A DNA stretch of 64,000 bases from Kitasatospora sp. SUK 42 (GTDB lineage Bacteria; Actinomycetota; Actinomycetes; Streptomycetales; Streptomycetaceae): assembly GCF_015776785.2 (NCBI RefSeq), contig NZ_LFMD02000003.1:1904081-1968080 (forward strand). The letters are read 5' to 3'. Both the position numbers and the translations under genes were made by a program. The notes below the pieces were generated by a model. That model was not told where the DNA came from. It saw only the letters and a list, made by a program, of their open reading frames with translations, and ran no database searches. Within the stretch, counting starts at the first letter, position 1. The number at the start of each line of letters is the position of its first letter. Below are positions 51,199 through 60,240 of the stretch, piece by piece.

Positions 51199-52137
51199 AT
51201 GACCCCGAGACGTGTCGCTTTGATGTTCCCCGGCCAGGGCTCCCAGCGGCCCGGAATGGGCCGGCCGTGGCTGGGCCGCCCGGGCTGGTCCCTGGTCGAC
51301 CGGGCCGCCGAGGCCAGCGGCCGCGACGTGGCCGCCCTGCTGCTGGACGCGGAGGAGGACGAACTGCGGCGGACGGACAACGCCCAGCTCGCCACCTTCG
51401 TGCTGGAGTCGGTCATCCTCGGGGAACTGCGCGAGGAGATGGAGGCGGTACGGAACCCCGTGGCCTGCGCCGGGCACAGCCTGGGGGAGTTCACCGCGCT
51501 GACGGCCGCCGGCCTGATCGACTTCGACGACGCCGTCCGGCTGGTGGTGGCCCGCGGTGAGGCGATGCGCCGGGCGTGCGCGTCGGCGCCGGGCGTGATG
51601 AGCGCGGTGCTCGGCCTGGACGCCGAGCCGCTGGAGGCCGCGATCGCCGAGATCCGAACCGCCGGCGGCCTGGTCTGGGTGGCCAACCTCAACTCCCCGC
51701 AGCAGTCGGTGCTCTCCGGCTCCCCCGAAGGCGTAGCGCTCGGCGTCCGGGCCGCCGAGCAGCTCGGCGCGCTGCGCGTCGTCGACCTTCCGGTCGGAGG
51801 CGCCTTCCACACGCCGCTGATGCTCTCGGCCCTGAGCACCTTCGGCCGGGCGGTCGACGCGACCCGGTTCCACTCCTCGGGGATCCCGGTGGTGGCCAAC
51901 GTGGACGCGGTGGCCTACGCCGACGGCGGCCACTGGCCGGACCTGACGAAGCAACAGATGATCAGCCCCGTACGGTGGTCCGACACCGTACGCGAGCTGA
52001 CCGGGCCGCTGGGTTGCGACCTGCTGGTCGAGATCGGCCCGGGGCGGGCACTGGCGGGCATGGCCAAGGCCATCGCCCCCGGGGTCGAACGGATGTCGAT
52101 CAGCGAGCCGGCCAAGCTCTCGCTCCTCGCCGCCTGA
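51199..52137 (+). CDS. Malonyl-CoA:ACP malonyltransferase
   Basis: A 312-residue FabD-type acyltransferase with Ser94 (GHSLGEF), Arg119 that binds the malonyl carboxylate (VARGEAM) and His204 (GAFHTPLM), so malonate is the expected extender. It probably loads the ACP of the divergent operon. ATG 51199 follows GAGAAAGG. Rightmost gene of the island. Confidence 0.92.
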   Translation: MTPRRVALMFPGQGSQRPGMGRPWLGRPGWSLVDRAAEASGRDVAALLLDAEEDELRRTDNAQLATFVLESVILGELREEMEAVRNPVACAGHSLGEFTALTAAGLIDFDDAVRLVVARGEAMRRACASAPGVMSAVLGLDAEPLEAAIAEIRTAGGLVWVANLNSPQQSVLSGSPEGVALGVRAAEQLGALRVVDLPVGGAFHTPLMLSALSTFGRAVDATRFHSSGIPVVANVDAVAYADGGHWPDLTKQQMISPVRWSDTVRELTGPLGCDLLVEIGPGRALAGMAKAIAPGVERMSISEPAKLSLLAA

Positions 52138-52284
52138 GCCCGTCCGGGGCGACGGAGGGCCCGCGTACGCACCGTAACCGCGGAGCCCACCGTCGAACCC
52201 GCACCGAACACGGCCCCCGGGCCCGCATCTCCCGTGCCCCACCGGACGTCCACCGGCTGATCCGCCGTCTGAGAGCATGGGTCG

Positions 52285-53229
52285 ATGCGACCGCTGTACT
52301 CCGTTCCCCTCGGCTTCGCCGCCGCCGGCGCCGCCTGCCTCGCCTACTCCGTCGGGTACGAGGTGCGATCCTTCCGGCTCCGACGGGTCGAGGTCCCCGT
52401 CCTGCCGCGCGGTGCCAAGCCCATCCGGGTCCTGCAGGTGTCCGACATCCACATGGTGAGCGGGCAGGGCAAGAAGCAGCGCTGGCTGAAGAGCCTGGCC
52501 GGCCTGCGCCCCGACCTGGTGGTCAACACCGGCGACAACCTCTCCGACCCGCTCGGCGTCCCGGCCACCCTCGACGCGCTCGGGCCGCTCATGGAGTTCC
52601 CCGGCGTCTACGTCTTCGGCTCCAACGACTACTACGGCCCGGCCCGCAAGAACCCGGCCCGCTACCTCCAGGCCATGCGCAGCGGCGTCCACGGCATGAA
52701 CAACCCGGACGGCACCGCCAGCCGCGGCATCACCGGCGCCGTCCACAACCCGTGGGAGAAGCTCCGCGACGGCTTCGACGCGGCCGGCTGGCTCGACCTC
52801 ACCAACACCCGCGGCCGGCTCACCATCGGCGGCCTCGACCTGGAGTTCACCGGCCTCGACGACCCGCACATCCGGCGCGACCGCTACGCCGAGGTGGCCG
52901 GCGGCCCCTCCCCCGACGCCGACCTCTCCCTCGCCGTCGTCCACGCGCCCTACCTGCGCGTCCTCGACGCCTTCACCGCCGACCGCTACCCGCTGATCCT
53001 GGCCGGCCACACCCACGGCGGCCAGCTCTGCATCCCCTTCTACGGCGCCCTGGTCACCAACTGCGACCTCGACGCCCGCAGGGTCAAGGGCCTCTCCACC
53101 CACCAGGCCGGCGGCCACCGCTCCCACCTCCACGTCTCCGCCGGCTGCGGCACCAACCGCTACACCCCGGTCCGCTTCGCCTGCCCCCCGGAAGCCACCC
53201 TCCTCACCCTCACCCCAGCCCCCCGATGA
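52285..53229 (+). CDS. Calcineurin-like metallophosphoesterase
   Basis: A 314-residue protein anchored by one N-terminal helix (about 8-24). Metal motifs: VSDIHMV, NTGDN, GSND and GHTHGG, all intact. The family includes membrane-bound phosphoesterases (YkuE-like) acting on lipid or nucleotide phosphates; the substrate is unknown. It marks the return to conserved core order after the island and ends in a terminator before tRNA-Pro. Confidence 0.9.
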   Translation: MRPLYSVPLGFAAAGAACLAYSVGYEVRSFRLRRVEVPVLPRGAKPIRVLQVSDIHMVSGQGKKQRWLKSLAGLRPDLVVNTGDNLSDPLGVPATLDALGPLMEFPGVYVFGSNDYYGPARKNPARYLQAMRSGVHGMNNPDGTASRGITGAVHNPWEKLRDGFDAAGWLDLTNTRGRLTIGGLDLEFTGLDDPHIRRDRYAEVAGGPSPDADLSLAVVHAPYLRVLDAFTADRYPLILAGHTHGGQLCIPFYGALVTNCDLDARRVKGLSTHQAGGHRSHLHVSAGCGTNRYTPVRFACPPEATLLTLTPAPR

Positions 53230-53235
53230 CCCCAC

Positions 53236-53282
53236 CCGGACGCTCGCCGAGAACCGGATTTCGCGTCTCGGCGAGCGTCCGG
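53236..53282 (+). terminator. Terminator between metallophosphoesterase and tRNA-Pro
   Basis: 17-bp perfect stem (53236-53252 with 53266-53282), 13-base loop. Confidence 0.88.
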
Positions 53283-53329
53283 TAGAGTTCTACTCGTTGC
53301 GACGGAGACAGAGCAACAAAACGCAAGAC

Positions 53330-53403
<74 letters not shown>

Positions 53404-53420
53404 CCCAGTAGGACCAGCCC

Positions 53421-53452
53421 AGGGCCGGTCTCCCGCAAGGGAGACCGGCCCT
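53421..53452 (+). terminator. tRNA-Pro terminator
   Basis: Perfect 14-bp stem AGGGCCGGTCTCCC / GGGAGACCGGCCCT with a GCAA tetraloop. Confidence 0.9.
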
Positions 53453-53740
53453 GACTGGCTTTCCGGGGGCTCTCGGGAGAATCCCGGGAGAAAACCCCCC
53501 GGGAAACCTGTTCCCGGGAGCTACTGCTGAGGCCTCCTCAGCAGGGCGTCGAGAACCGCCACCGGCGGGCCGAACGGCGAACCGACCGGTCCGGCGGACT
53601 GCGGGCCAGGCCGTCGGCCGGACAACCGGATGAACTGCCGGGCGACCGTACGTTCGTGAGCGCCCCGAATTCGCCGGGCGGGTGGGTGGTACCCCACCCA
53701 CCCGTTCCGTTCCCTCCCCCCGATCGGGTTGGATGGTCGG
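53453..53740. other. Non-coding tract after tRNA-Pro
   Basis: Repeated CCCGGGAG words and a 9-bp inverted repeat CTGCTGAGG/CCTCAGCAG near 53524-53544. No gene is supported; the leftward frame ending at 53521 is low-complexity and overlaps the start of the S9 peptidase. The promoter of the peptidase should lie here. Confidence 0.4.
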
Positions 53741-55594
53741 ATGAGCGAGGAGAAGAGCGCCGTACCGGCGTGGGAGCAGCGGTTCAGGGCGGCCCGGGTC
53801 TCACTGCCCGACTGGGCCGAGGACGCCCCCGACCGGGCGCTGTACGTGTCCAACGCGACCGGCACCTACGAGGTGTACGCCTGGGACCGCGCGACCGGCG
53901 CCCACCGTCAGGTCACCGACCGCCCGAACGGCACCACCGACGCCGAGCTGTCCCCGGACGGCGCCTCGGTCTGGTGGTTCGACGACCACGACGGCGACGA
54001 GTTCGGCGTCTGGCGCCGCCAGCCCTTCGCGGGCGGCCCGGACGAGGAGGCCGTGCCCGGCCTCGCCCCCTCCTACTCGGCCGGTCTGGCCCTCGGCCGC
54101 GACGGCACGGTGGTCGTCGGCCGCTCCACCGACGAGGACGGCACCACCCTGCACCTGCGCCGCCCCGGCGCCACCGAGCCGGTCGAGATCTACCGGCACG
54201 CCGAGTACGGCGGCGTCGGCGACCTCAGCCACGACGGCACCCTGCTCGCGATCGACCACACCGAGCACGGCGACGCGATGCACTCCGCGATCCGCGTCGT
54301 CCGCATCACCGGGGACGGCCCGGTCGTGACCGTCGCCGAGCTGGACGAGGTGACCGGCCGGGAGGAGCCCCGCGGCGTCGCCTGCCTGGGCTTCGCCCCG
54401 GTCGAGGGCGACACCCGCCTGCTGGTCGCCCACCAGCGCACCGGCCGCTGGGAGCCGATGATCTGGGACGTCGCCACCGGCGCCGAGACCGCCCTCCCGC
54501 TGCGCGACGAGCAGGGCCGCGAGCTGCCCGGCGACGTGTCCGCGCAGTGGCGCCCGGGCGCCGGGGAGCTGCTGGTCGAGCACGAGTACGAGGCGCGCAG
54601 CGAGCTGTTCTCGTACTCGCTCGCGGACGGCCGGCTGACCCGGCTGGAGACCCCGCGCGGCACCGTCGGCGGCGCCACCGCCCGTCCGGACGGCACCGTC
54701 GAGTACCTGTGGTCCTCCGCCGCCGAGCCGTCCGCCGTCCGCTCGACCGCCGGGACGGTCGTGCTGCGGGCGCCCGGCCCGGTGCCGCCCGCCTCGGTGC
54801 CGGTCGAGGACGTCTGGGTGGACGGGCCCGGCGGGCGGGTGCACGCCCTGGTGCAGCGTCCGGCGGGCGCCGCTCCGGGGCCGTACCCGACCGTGTTCGA
54901 GATCCACGGCGGCCCGACCCACCACGACAGCGACTCCTTCGCGGCCGGCCCGGCCGCCTGGCTGGACCACGGCTTCGCGGTGGTCCGGGTCAACTACCGC
55001 GGCTCGACCGGCTACGGCCAGGCCTGGACGGACGCGCTGCACGAGCGGGTCGGCCTGATCGAGCTGGAGGACATCGCCGCCGTGCGGGAGTGGGCGGTCA
55101 CCAACGGGCTCGCGGACCCGGAGCGGCTGGTGCTCACCGGCGGCAGCTGGGGCGGCTACCTGACCCTGCTCGGCATCGGCGTGCAGCCCGGGAACTGGTC
55201 GATCGGCGTCGCCGCCGTGCCGGTCGCGGACTACCACACCGCGTACGCCGACGAGATGGAGGCGCTCAAGTCGCTGGACCGCACGCTCTTCGGCGGCACC
55301 CCGGAGGAGGTCCCGGAGCGCTTCACCGCCTCCTCGCCGCTGACCCACGTCGAGCAGGTGCGGGTGCCGGTGTACATCAGCGCCGGGGTCAACGACCCCC
55401 GCTGCCCGATCCGGCAGATCGAGAACTACGTCGAGCGGCTGGAGCGGCTCGGCAAGCCGCACGAGGTGTACCGGTACGACGCCGGGCACGGCTCGCTGGT
55501 GGTGGAGGAGCGGATCAAGCAGCTGCGGCTGGAGATCGACTTCGTCCGGCGCCACCTCGGCCTTCCGGGCGGGACCGCCGGAGGCGCCGAGTGA
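53741..55594 (+). CDS. S9 family (prolyl oligopeptidase-type) serine peptidase
   Basis: A 617-residue peptidase: beta-propeller domain (about 20-360), then alpha/beta hydrolase domain with Ser469 (GGSWGGY), Asp552 (NDPRCP) and His583 (GHGSL). No signal peptide, so probably cytoplasmic. ATG 53741 (MSEEKSA) is chosen; the earlier TTG four codons upstream has no site. The stop overlaps the lipoprotein gene by GTGA, linking an intracellular peptidase to an exported lipoprotein. Confidence 0.92.
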   Translation: MSEEKSAVPAWEQRFRAARVSLPDWAEDAPDRALYVSNATGTYEVYAWDRATGAHRQVTDRPNGTTDAELSPDGASVWWFDDHDGDEFGVWRRQPFAGGPDEEAVPGLAPSYSAGLALGRDGTVVVGRSTDEDGTTLHLRRPGATEPVEIYRHAEYGGVGDLSHDGTLLAIDHTEHGDAMHSAIRVVRITGDGPVVTVAELDEVTGREEPRGVACLGFAPVEGDTRLLVAHQRTGRWEPMIWDVATGAETALPLRDEQGRELPGDVSAQWRPGAGELLVEHEYEARSELFSYSLADGRLTRLETPRGTVGGATARPDGTVEYLWSSAAEPSAVRSTAGTVVLRAPGPVPPASVPVEDVWVDGPGGRVHALVQRPAGAAPGPYPTVFEIHGGPTHHDSDSFAAGPAAWLDHGFAVVRVNYRGSTGYGQAWTDALHERVGLIELEDIAAVREWAVTNGLADPERLVLTGGSWGGYLTLLGIGVQPGNWSIGVAAVPVADYHTAYADEMEALKSLDRTLFGGTPEEVPERFTASSPLTHVEQVRVPVYISAGVNDPRCPIRQIENYVERLERLGKPHEVYRYDAGHGSLVVEERIKQLRLEIDFVRRHLGLPGGTAGGAE

Positions 55595-56235
55595 GGCGTC
55601 GCCTGACGCTCGCGGGGGCGGCGGTGGCCGGGGCCCTGGTGCTCACCGGCTGCTCCGGCTCGCACCGGGACGAGGCGGCCTGCCCGCCCCCGGCCGGTCC
55701 GGCGGTGGTGCCGAGCCCCTCGGCCGCCGTGCCGACGCCCGGCCACCCGACGCCCCCGGCGGGCACGGTCCCGTCGACGGGCGGAGTGCCCGCGGTGCCG
55801 CTCGCCACGGCGACCAGGTCGAGCGCGGTGGGTGCGGGGACGACCGTCGTACGGGTGGCGCACCAGCCGGAGGGGGAGCAGGACGGGGAGCAGGCCGCCA
55901 AGGGGGCGGGCGGTTCCAAGGGCTCGGGCGGCTCAGGGTCCAAGGGATCGGGCGGCTCGGGCAGCTCGGGCGGCTCGAAGGGTGGTCGCACCGTGCACCA
56001 CCACATCGACCACTACGACTCGGAGGACGGCAACGGCGGCCGCGGCCACTGCCACGGCGGGGCACAGCCCCTGTCCGGCGAGACGTCGACGCCGTTCGGC
56101 GGCCAGACCCCGACCGCCCCGACCCCGACGCAGGCCCCCGCACCGACGCAGGCACCGACCCCGACGCAGGTGCCGGCCCCGGCCGCACCCCCGGCCAAGC
56201 AACCACCCGCGCCCGGCAAGCCCACCGCCCGCTAG
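55591..56235 (+). CDS. Low-complexity lipoprotein
   Basis: A 214-residue protein with a lipobox LVLTGC and acylated Cys21 after a basic RRR start. The mature part is Pro/Thr/Ser-rich, with GSGGSGSKGSGG repeats (about 110-130), a histidine-rich HHHIDHYD (about 134-141) and PTPTQAP repeats near the end. It is probably a surface lipoprotein with a wall-spanning linker; the His cluster could bind metal. It is coupled to the S9 peptidase by overlapping codons. No family recognised. Confidence 0.75.
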   Translation: MRRRLTLAGAAVAGALVLTGCSGSHRDEAACPPPAGPAVVPSPSAAVPTPGHPTPPAGTVPSTGGVPAVPLATATRSSAVGAGTTVVRVAHQPEGEQDGEQAAKGAGGSKGSGGSGSKGSGGSGSSGGSKGGRTVHHHIDHYDSEDGNGGRGHCHGGAQPLSGETSTPFGGQTPTAPTPTQAPAPTQAPTPTQVPAPAAPPAKQPPAPGKPTAR

Positions 56236-56258
56236 CGCGGCCGCGCCGCGAGGCCGGC

Positions 56259-57041
56259 TCAGTCCAGGACCGGGTCCAGTCCCAGGGCCCGGTCCTGCTC
56301 CGCCTCCGCCTCGCGGCGCACCAGCCGGAACCACATGAAGATCACGAAGCCGGCGAAGACGAACCACTCCAGCGTGTAGCCCAGGTTCTGGAACGCCCGC
56401 AGGGTGAGCCCGTCCCCGCCCTGCGGCTGGACGGTCGGTACGGCGGTCAGCCCGGCGGGCACCTGGTCGGCGGCCACCCAGCCGTCGTACCAGCCGTCGT
56501 ACTCAAGGACGTTCAGCAGCGAGGCCCGGTTGATCATGCCGAGCTGCCCGGCGGGCAGACCGCCCGCGACGGCGCCGTTGCTGCCCACCGACTCGTTGGC
56601 CTGGAGCCGCCCGGTCACCGTCACCGGCCCGGTCGGCGCCGGCTCGGCCGCTCCGGACGGGGAGCCGGCCGCCCAGCCCCGCACCACGGCGACGGCGTGT
56701 CCGTCGGCGGTGCGCAGCGGGGTGAGCACGTAGTAGCCCTGCTTGCCGTCCAGCACCCGGTTGGGGACGATCAGTTGGTGCTCGGTGTCGTAGCTGCCGG
56801 TGACCGAGACCGGCCTGCCGACGGTCTCCGTGGTCACCTGTGGGCTGGCCGGGGAGAGCAGCGCGTCGATCGGTCGGGCTTCACCCGATGCGGTGAGCGA
56901 CTGCTTGGTCTCCTGGTGCGTGGTGACGCGGTCCTCGAACCGGCCGAGCTGCCAGGAGCCCAGCCAGACGCAGACCGCCACGGCCGCCACGGCCAATGCG
57001 GTGCCGCCCAGCCAGCGCGGAGTCAGGAGGAACCGGTACAC
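56259..57041 (-). CDS. SURF1-family cytochrome oxidase assembly protein
   Basis: A 260-residue protein with helices at about 11-29 and 229-246 flanking an extracellular domain, the SURF1 layout. WLGSWQLGRFEDR after the first helix and GYYVLTPL with WVAADQVP are typical. SURF1 assists heme a insertion into cytochrome c oxidase. GTG 57041 (MYRFLLTPRW) is chosen to match family starts; an in-frame GTG at 57059 adds six residues. Confidence 0.87.
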   Translation of the reverse strand: MYRFLLTPRWLGGTALAVAAVAVCVWLGSWQLGRFEDRVTTHQETKQSLTASGEARPIDALLSPASPQVTTETVGRPVSVTGSYDTEHQLIVPNRVLDGKQGYYVLTPLRTADGHAVAVVRGWAAGSPSGAAEPAPTGPVTVTGRLQANESVGSNGAVAGGLPAGQLGMINRASLLNVLEYDGWYDGWVAADQVPAGLTAVPTVQPQGGDGLTLRAFQNLGYTLEWFVFAGFVIFMWFRLVRREAEAEQDRALGLDPVLD

Positions 57042-57113
57042 ACCCCCCACGGTAACCACTCCTCACACCGGCCCGGACCACTGGGTCCGCCGGGGAGGCG
57101 CGCGCCCGCCCGC

Positions 57114-58271
57114 TCACCCCGTCGTGGGCGCCCCCGTCTGCGGCGCGGCCGCGCCCACCGGCTGCACGCCGCCCCGGTAGAACGTCCCCCCGCAGCCGAC
57201 CGGCAGCGAGGCCGTCGCGGCGGCCGGGCTGCCCGGGGCCGGGGTGTGCGCGATGGTGGCGGTCGCCGCCGGGCCGGTGGGGTTGGTGGTCGCGGTGGCC
57301 GTCGGGCTGGGCTCCGTGGTGGGCCCGGCCGTGGGCGAGGAGCTGGGCTGCGGGTTGGCGCTCGGGGCCTCGGTGGCGCCGGAGGCGGGGACGCCCGTGG
57401 TGGACGGGGCCTGGGTGGTCAGGGACACCTGGTTGGCGCCGGTGGGCGGGCTGGTCACGGTGCCGCCCGAGGTGCAGCCCTGGTCCGGGATCCACGCGAA
57501 CGGCACCCGGTACCCCGCCTGCGGCGCGAGCACCGGCGGTTCGGCGTCCATCGCGGGCAGGCTGCCGCCCACCGGGTCGCCGGGCGTGTGGTCGGCCGTA
57601 CGGACACGGCCGCGGTCGGTGCCGCTGACCGAGGTGACGGCCACCGCGCCCGGCCCGCCGAGGCGGCAGCTGCGGCCGGAGACGTTGTACACCGTGAAGG
57701 CGCCGTAGATCCGCCCCTGCGCGTCCGCCGTGCCGACCTGCGCACTGCCCTGCCCGAGGTCCGTCCGGGTGCACAGCGGGACGATCCCGCCGTCCGCGGT
57801 GCCGGGGGTCCCGGTGGGCGCGGTGGTTCCGCTGGTGGGCGCGGCGTCCGCGCCGGGGCTGGGCGAGGCGGCGGCGGTGGTCGGGGGCGCGGTGCCCCCG
57901 GTGCCGCTCGGGCTGGGGGGCGGGGCGGAGCCCGTCCCGCTGGCGCTGCCGGTCACCGTACCGCTGGGCGAGGTGGGGGCGGCACTCCTGGCCTCCGCCG
58001 AGCCGGGCCCGCCGGAGAGCCCGAAGCGGTCCCCCTCGTGCAGGACGGGCACCGCGATCGCGACGGCCGCCGCCAGCGCCAGCACGCCGGTCAGGGCGCC
58101 GCGCCGGGCGGCCCGCCGACGGGGTACGGCCTGCCGGATGCGGGGCAGGCCGCCGGGCTCGGGCTGGATCCCGGCCACCGCGCCGTGCATGAGTTCGCGC
58201 AGCGCCCGTTCCTCGGACGAGAGCCCCGAGAGGTCGTCGCCCCCGGGCCGCTGCCAGGCGTCGTCAGCCAT
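57114..58271 (-). CDS. Membrane-anchored DUF4232-like protein, possible sigma partner
   Basis: A 385-residue protein: cytoplasmic N-terminus of about 58 residues (LSSEERALRELMHGAVAGIQ), one helix at about 59-76, a long Ser/Thr/Pro-rich linker, then a domain at about 165-380 with paired Cys (CTRTDL, CRLGG, GCTSGG, GCGGTF) similar to DUF4232. ATG 58271 overlaps the sigma-factor stop by eight bases, so it is co-translated and may be its anti-sigma or output partner; no zinc anti-sigma motif is visible, so this is uncertain. Confidence 0.7.
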   Translation of the reverse strand: MADDAWQRPGGDDLSGLSSEERALRELMHGAVAGIQPEPGGLPRIRQAVPRRRAARRGALTGVLALAAAVAIAVPVLHEGDRFGLSGGPGSAEARSAAPTSPSGTVTGSASGTGSAPPPSPSGTGGTAPPTTAAASPSPGADAAPTSGTTAPTGTPGTADGGIVPLCTRTDLGQGSAQVGTADAQGRIYGAFTVYNVSGRSCRLGGPGAVAVTSVSGTDRGRVRTADHTPGDPVGGSLPAMDAEPPVLAPQAGYRVPFAWIPDQGCTSGGTVTSPPTGANQVSLTTQAPSTTGVPASGATEAPSANPQPSSSPTAGPTTEPSPTATATTNPTGPAATATIAHTPAPGSPAAATASLPVGCGGTFYRGGVQPVGAAAPQTGAPTTG

Positions 58272-58809
58272 GACCGGCCTCCATCTGGGTCCGGAGGGCG
58301 GCGAGTCCGCGTGAGCCGTAGGCCTTCACCGAGCCGAGCGAGATGCCCAGGGTCTCGGCGACCTGCGCCTCCGTCATGTCCACGAAGTAACGCAGCACCA
58401 GAACCTCCCGCTGACGGCGTTGCAGACCCTTCAACGCGGCCTTCAACTGGTCGCGCTCCAGGGCATCGTAAGCACCTTCTTCTGCACTGGCCATGTCAGG
58501 CATGGGCTTCGGCAGCAGTCTCAGGCCCAGGATGCGGCGACGCAGCGTGGAGCGCGACAGGTTCACCACCGTCTGCCGCAGGTAGGCCAGGGTCTTCTCG
58601 GGCTCGCGCACCCGGCGCCGGGCGGCGTGCACCCGGATGAAGGCCTCCTGCACGACGTCCTCGCAGGTGGAGAGGTCGTCCAGGAGCAGCGCGGCGAGCC
58701 GCAGCAGCGAACGGTAGTGCGCCTGGTAGGTCTCGGTGAGCAGGTCCTCGCTGGTACCCGCGTCGGTACCGGCGCCGGAGTCCGCCGCACCGGGTGCGGC
58801 CGCCGTCAT
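58264..58809 (-). CDS. SigE-family ECF sigma factor
   Basis: A 181-residue ECF sigma factor with region 2 (YQAHYRSLLRLAALLLDD, CEDVVQEAFIRVHAARR) and region 4 (RQREVLVLRYFVDMTEAQVA, then SVKAYGSRGLAAL). It belongs to the SigE-like (SACE/ECF41-unrelated) actinobacterial group often called SigE family, with no N-terminal zinc anti-sigma gene next to it. ATG 58809 has GGAAG upstream; the longer frame from 58914 has no supporting site. It heads an operon with the DUF4232-like gene. Confidence 0.88.
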   Translation of the reverse strand: MTAAAPGAADSGAGTDAGTSEDLLTETYQAHYRSLLRLAALLLDDLSTCEDVVQEAFIRVHAARRRVREPEKTLAYLRQTVVNLSRSTLRRRILGLRLLPKPMPDMASAEEGAYDALERDQLKAALKGLQRRQREVLVLRYFVDMTEAQVAETLGISLGSVKAYGSRGLAALRTQMEAGHG

Positions 58810-59150
58810 CTGGTCGTCTTCCGGCCTACTCGGAGACCAGGGGACGCGCGGCGGTAAGGACACCGCGGCTCTCGCCGGGATGCCCGCCCCTGCCCCCACC
58901 ATCACGTTCGCCACGCACGTTGGACACTCGATCCCCTGTCATGGTTGCCCAGCCCGGGGCCCATTCTTCCGCATCGGTGGAAGAGGCCTCCACGGGATTC
59001 CGGACAGATTGTGTCGAGGAGCGGGCACAGGTCCGGACGACCGGTGCGCACTCCATGGGCGCGCGGGGGTCAACGGGCGGGGACAGCGGGCGGGAACACC
59101 CGGTGGGAACAGCGAGCGGGAACGACGGGCGGGAACTCGCAGTCCCGGGA
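58810..59150. promoter_or_regulatory. Sigma gene upstream region and asd 3' flank
   Basis: Carries the sigma promoter at its left side and a 13-bp tandem array (59079-59143) near the asd stop. No gene was seen. Confidence 0.4.
59079..59143. repeat. Five 13-bp tandem repeats after asd
   Basis: GGGAAC recurs at exactly 13-base intervals (59092, 59105, 59118, 59131) with a degenerate copy at 59079. The array lies seven bases beyond the stop of asd. Confidence 0.75.
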
Positions 59151-60215
59151 CTACTCCTCCCCCACCGTCAGCTCACCGGCCACCAGCTCGGCGATCTGCA
59201 GCAGGTTCAGCGCGGCGCCCTTGCGCAGGTTGTCGCCGCAGAGGAAGAGGTCGAGCGCGTCCGGCTCGTCCAGCGCCCGGCGCACCCGCCCGACCCAGAC
59301 CGGGTCGGTGCCGACCGCATCGTTCGGGGTGGGGAACTCCCCGGACGCCGGATCGTCGTAGAGCACCACTCCGGGCGTCTCCCGCAGGATGTCCTGCGCG
59401 TGCTCCTGGCTGACCTCGCGTTCGAAGCGCGCGTGCACCACCAGCGCGTGGGTCCGGACGACCGGGATGCGGACACAGGTCGCGGAGACCCTCAGCGCGG
59501 GCAGGCCGAGGATCCGGCGCGCCTCGTCGCGCAGGCCGAGCTCCTGGGCGGACCAGCCGCCCTCGCGCAGGCCGCCGGTCCAGGGCACGGCGTTGAGGGC
59601 GAGCGGGGCGGCGAACGGCCCGTGGTCGGCGACCACCGCGCGCAGGTCGCCGGTCTGCCGGCCGACCTCGGTGCCGGCCACCAGCGCGGTCTGCTCGCGC
59701 AGCGCGGCCACGCCCTCGCGGCCCGCGCCGCTGGCGGCCTGGTAGGTGGCGACGACGAGCTGCTCCAGCCCGTACTCGGCGTGCAGCGCGCCGACCGCCG
59801 CGGTCAGCGCGAGCGTGGTGCCGGCCGGGCTGGCCACGATGCCGCGCGGACGGATCCGCAGCGCTGCCGCGTTGACCTCGGGGACGACCAGCGGCACGTC
59901 GTCGGAGGTCCGGAAGGCGGCCGAGTCGTCGACCACCACGACGCCCTTGGCCGCCGCGATCGGCGCCCACTGGGCGGAGACCTCGTCGGGGACGGCGAAC
60001 ACGGCGACGTCGATCCCCTCGAAGGCCTCCTCCGCCAGCGGGACGACCCCGACCGCCTCCCCGCGGACGACCGGCGCGCGGCCGGCCGAGCGGGGGGAGG
60101 CGACGAGTCGGACCTCGCCCCAGACGTCCTGGCGGAGGGAGAGCAGACCGAGCAGCACCTCGCCGACCGCGCCGGTGGCGCCGACGACGGCGAGGTTCGG
60201 ACGCCGGGTCGTCAC
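59151..60215 (-). CDS. asd: Aspartate-semialdehyde dehydrogenase-like protein lacking the catalytic Cys
   Basis: A 354-residue homologue of Asd with the NADP site GATGAVG (12-18) and the substrate-binding Gln159 (YQAASGAG), Arg249 (RIPV) and His256. The catalytic motif, normally NPNCTT, reads SPAGTT at 129-134, so the nucleophilic Cys is Gly132 and the adjacent Asn is Ala131. The codons (AGC CCG GCC GGC) leave no doubt in this sequence. It may be inactive, with another asd elsewhere, or have a changed role. It follows ask by 25 bases on the same strand, as in canonical operons. GTG start at 60215. Confidence 0.85.
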   Translation of the reverse strand: MTTRRPNLAVVGATGAVGEVLLGLLSLRQDVWGEVRLVASPRSAGRAPVVRGEAVGVVPLAEEAFEGIDVAVFAVPDEVSAQWAPIAAAKGVVVVDDSAAFRTSDDVPLVVPEVNAAALRIRPRGIVASPAGTTLALTAAVGALHAEYGLEQLVVATYQAASGAGREGVAALREQTALVAGTEVGRQTGDLRAVVADHGPFAAPLALNAVPWTGGLREGGWSAQELGLRDEARRILGLPALRVSATCVRIPVVRTHALVVHARFEREVSQEHAQDILRETPGVVLYDDPASGEFPTPNDAVGTDPVWVGRVRRALDEPDALDLFLCGDNLRKGAALNLLQIAELVAGELTVGEE

Positions 60216-60240
60216 CCGGTGCCCCCGCCCGGCTCCCGGG

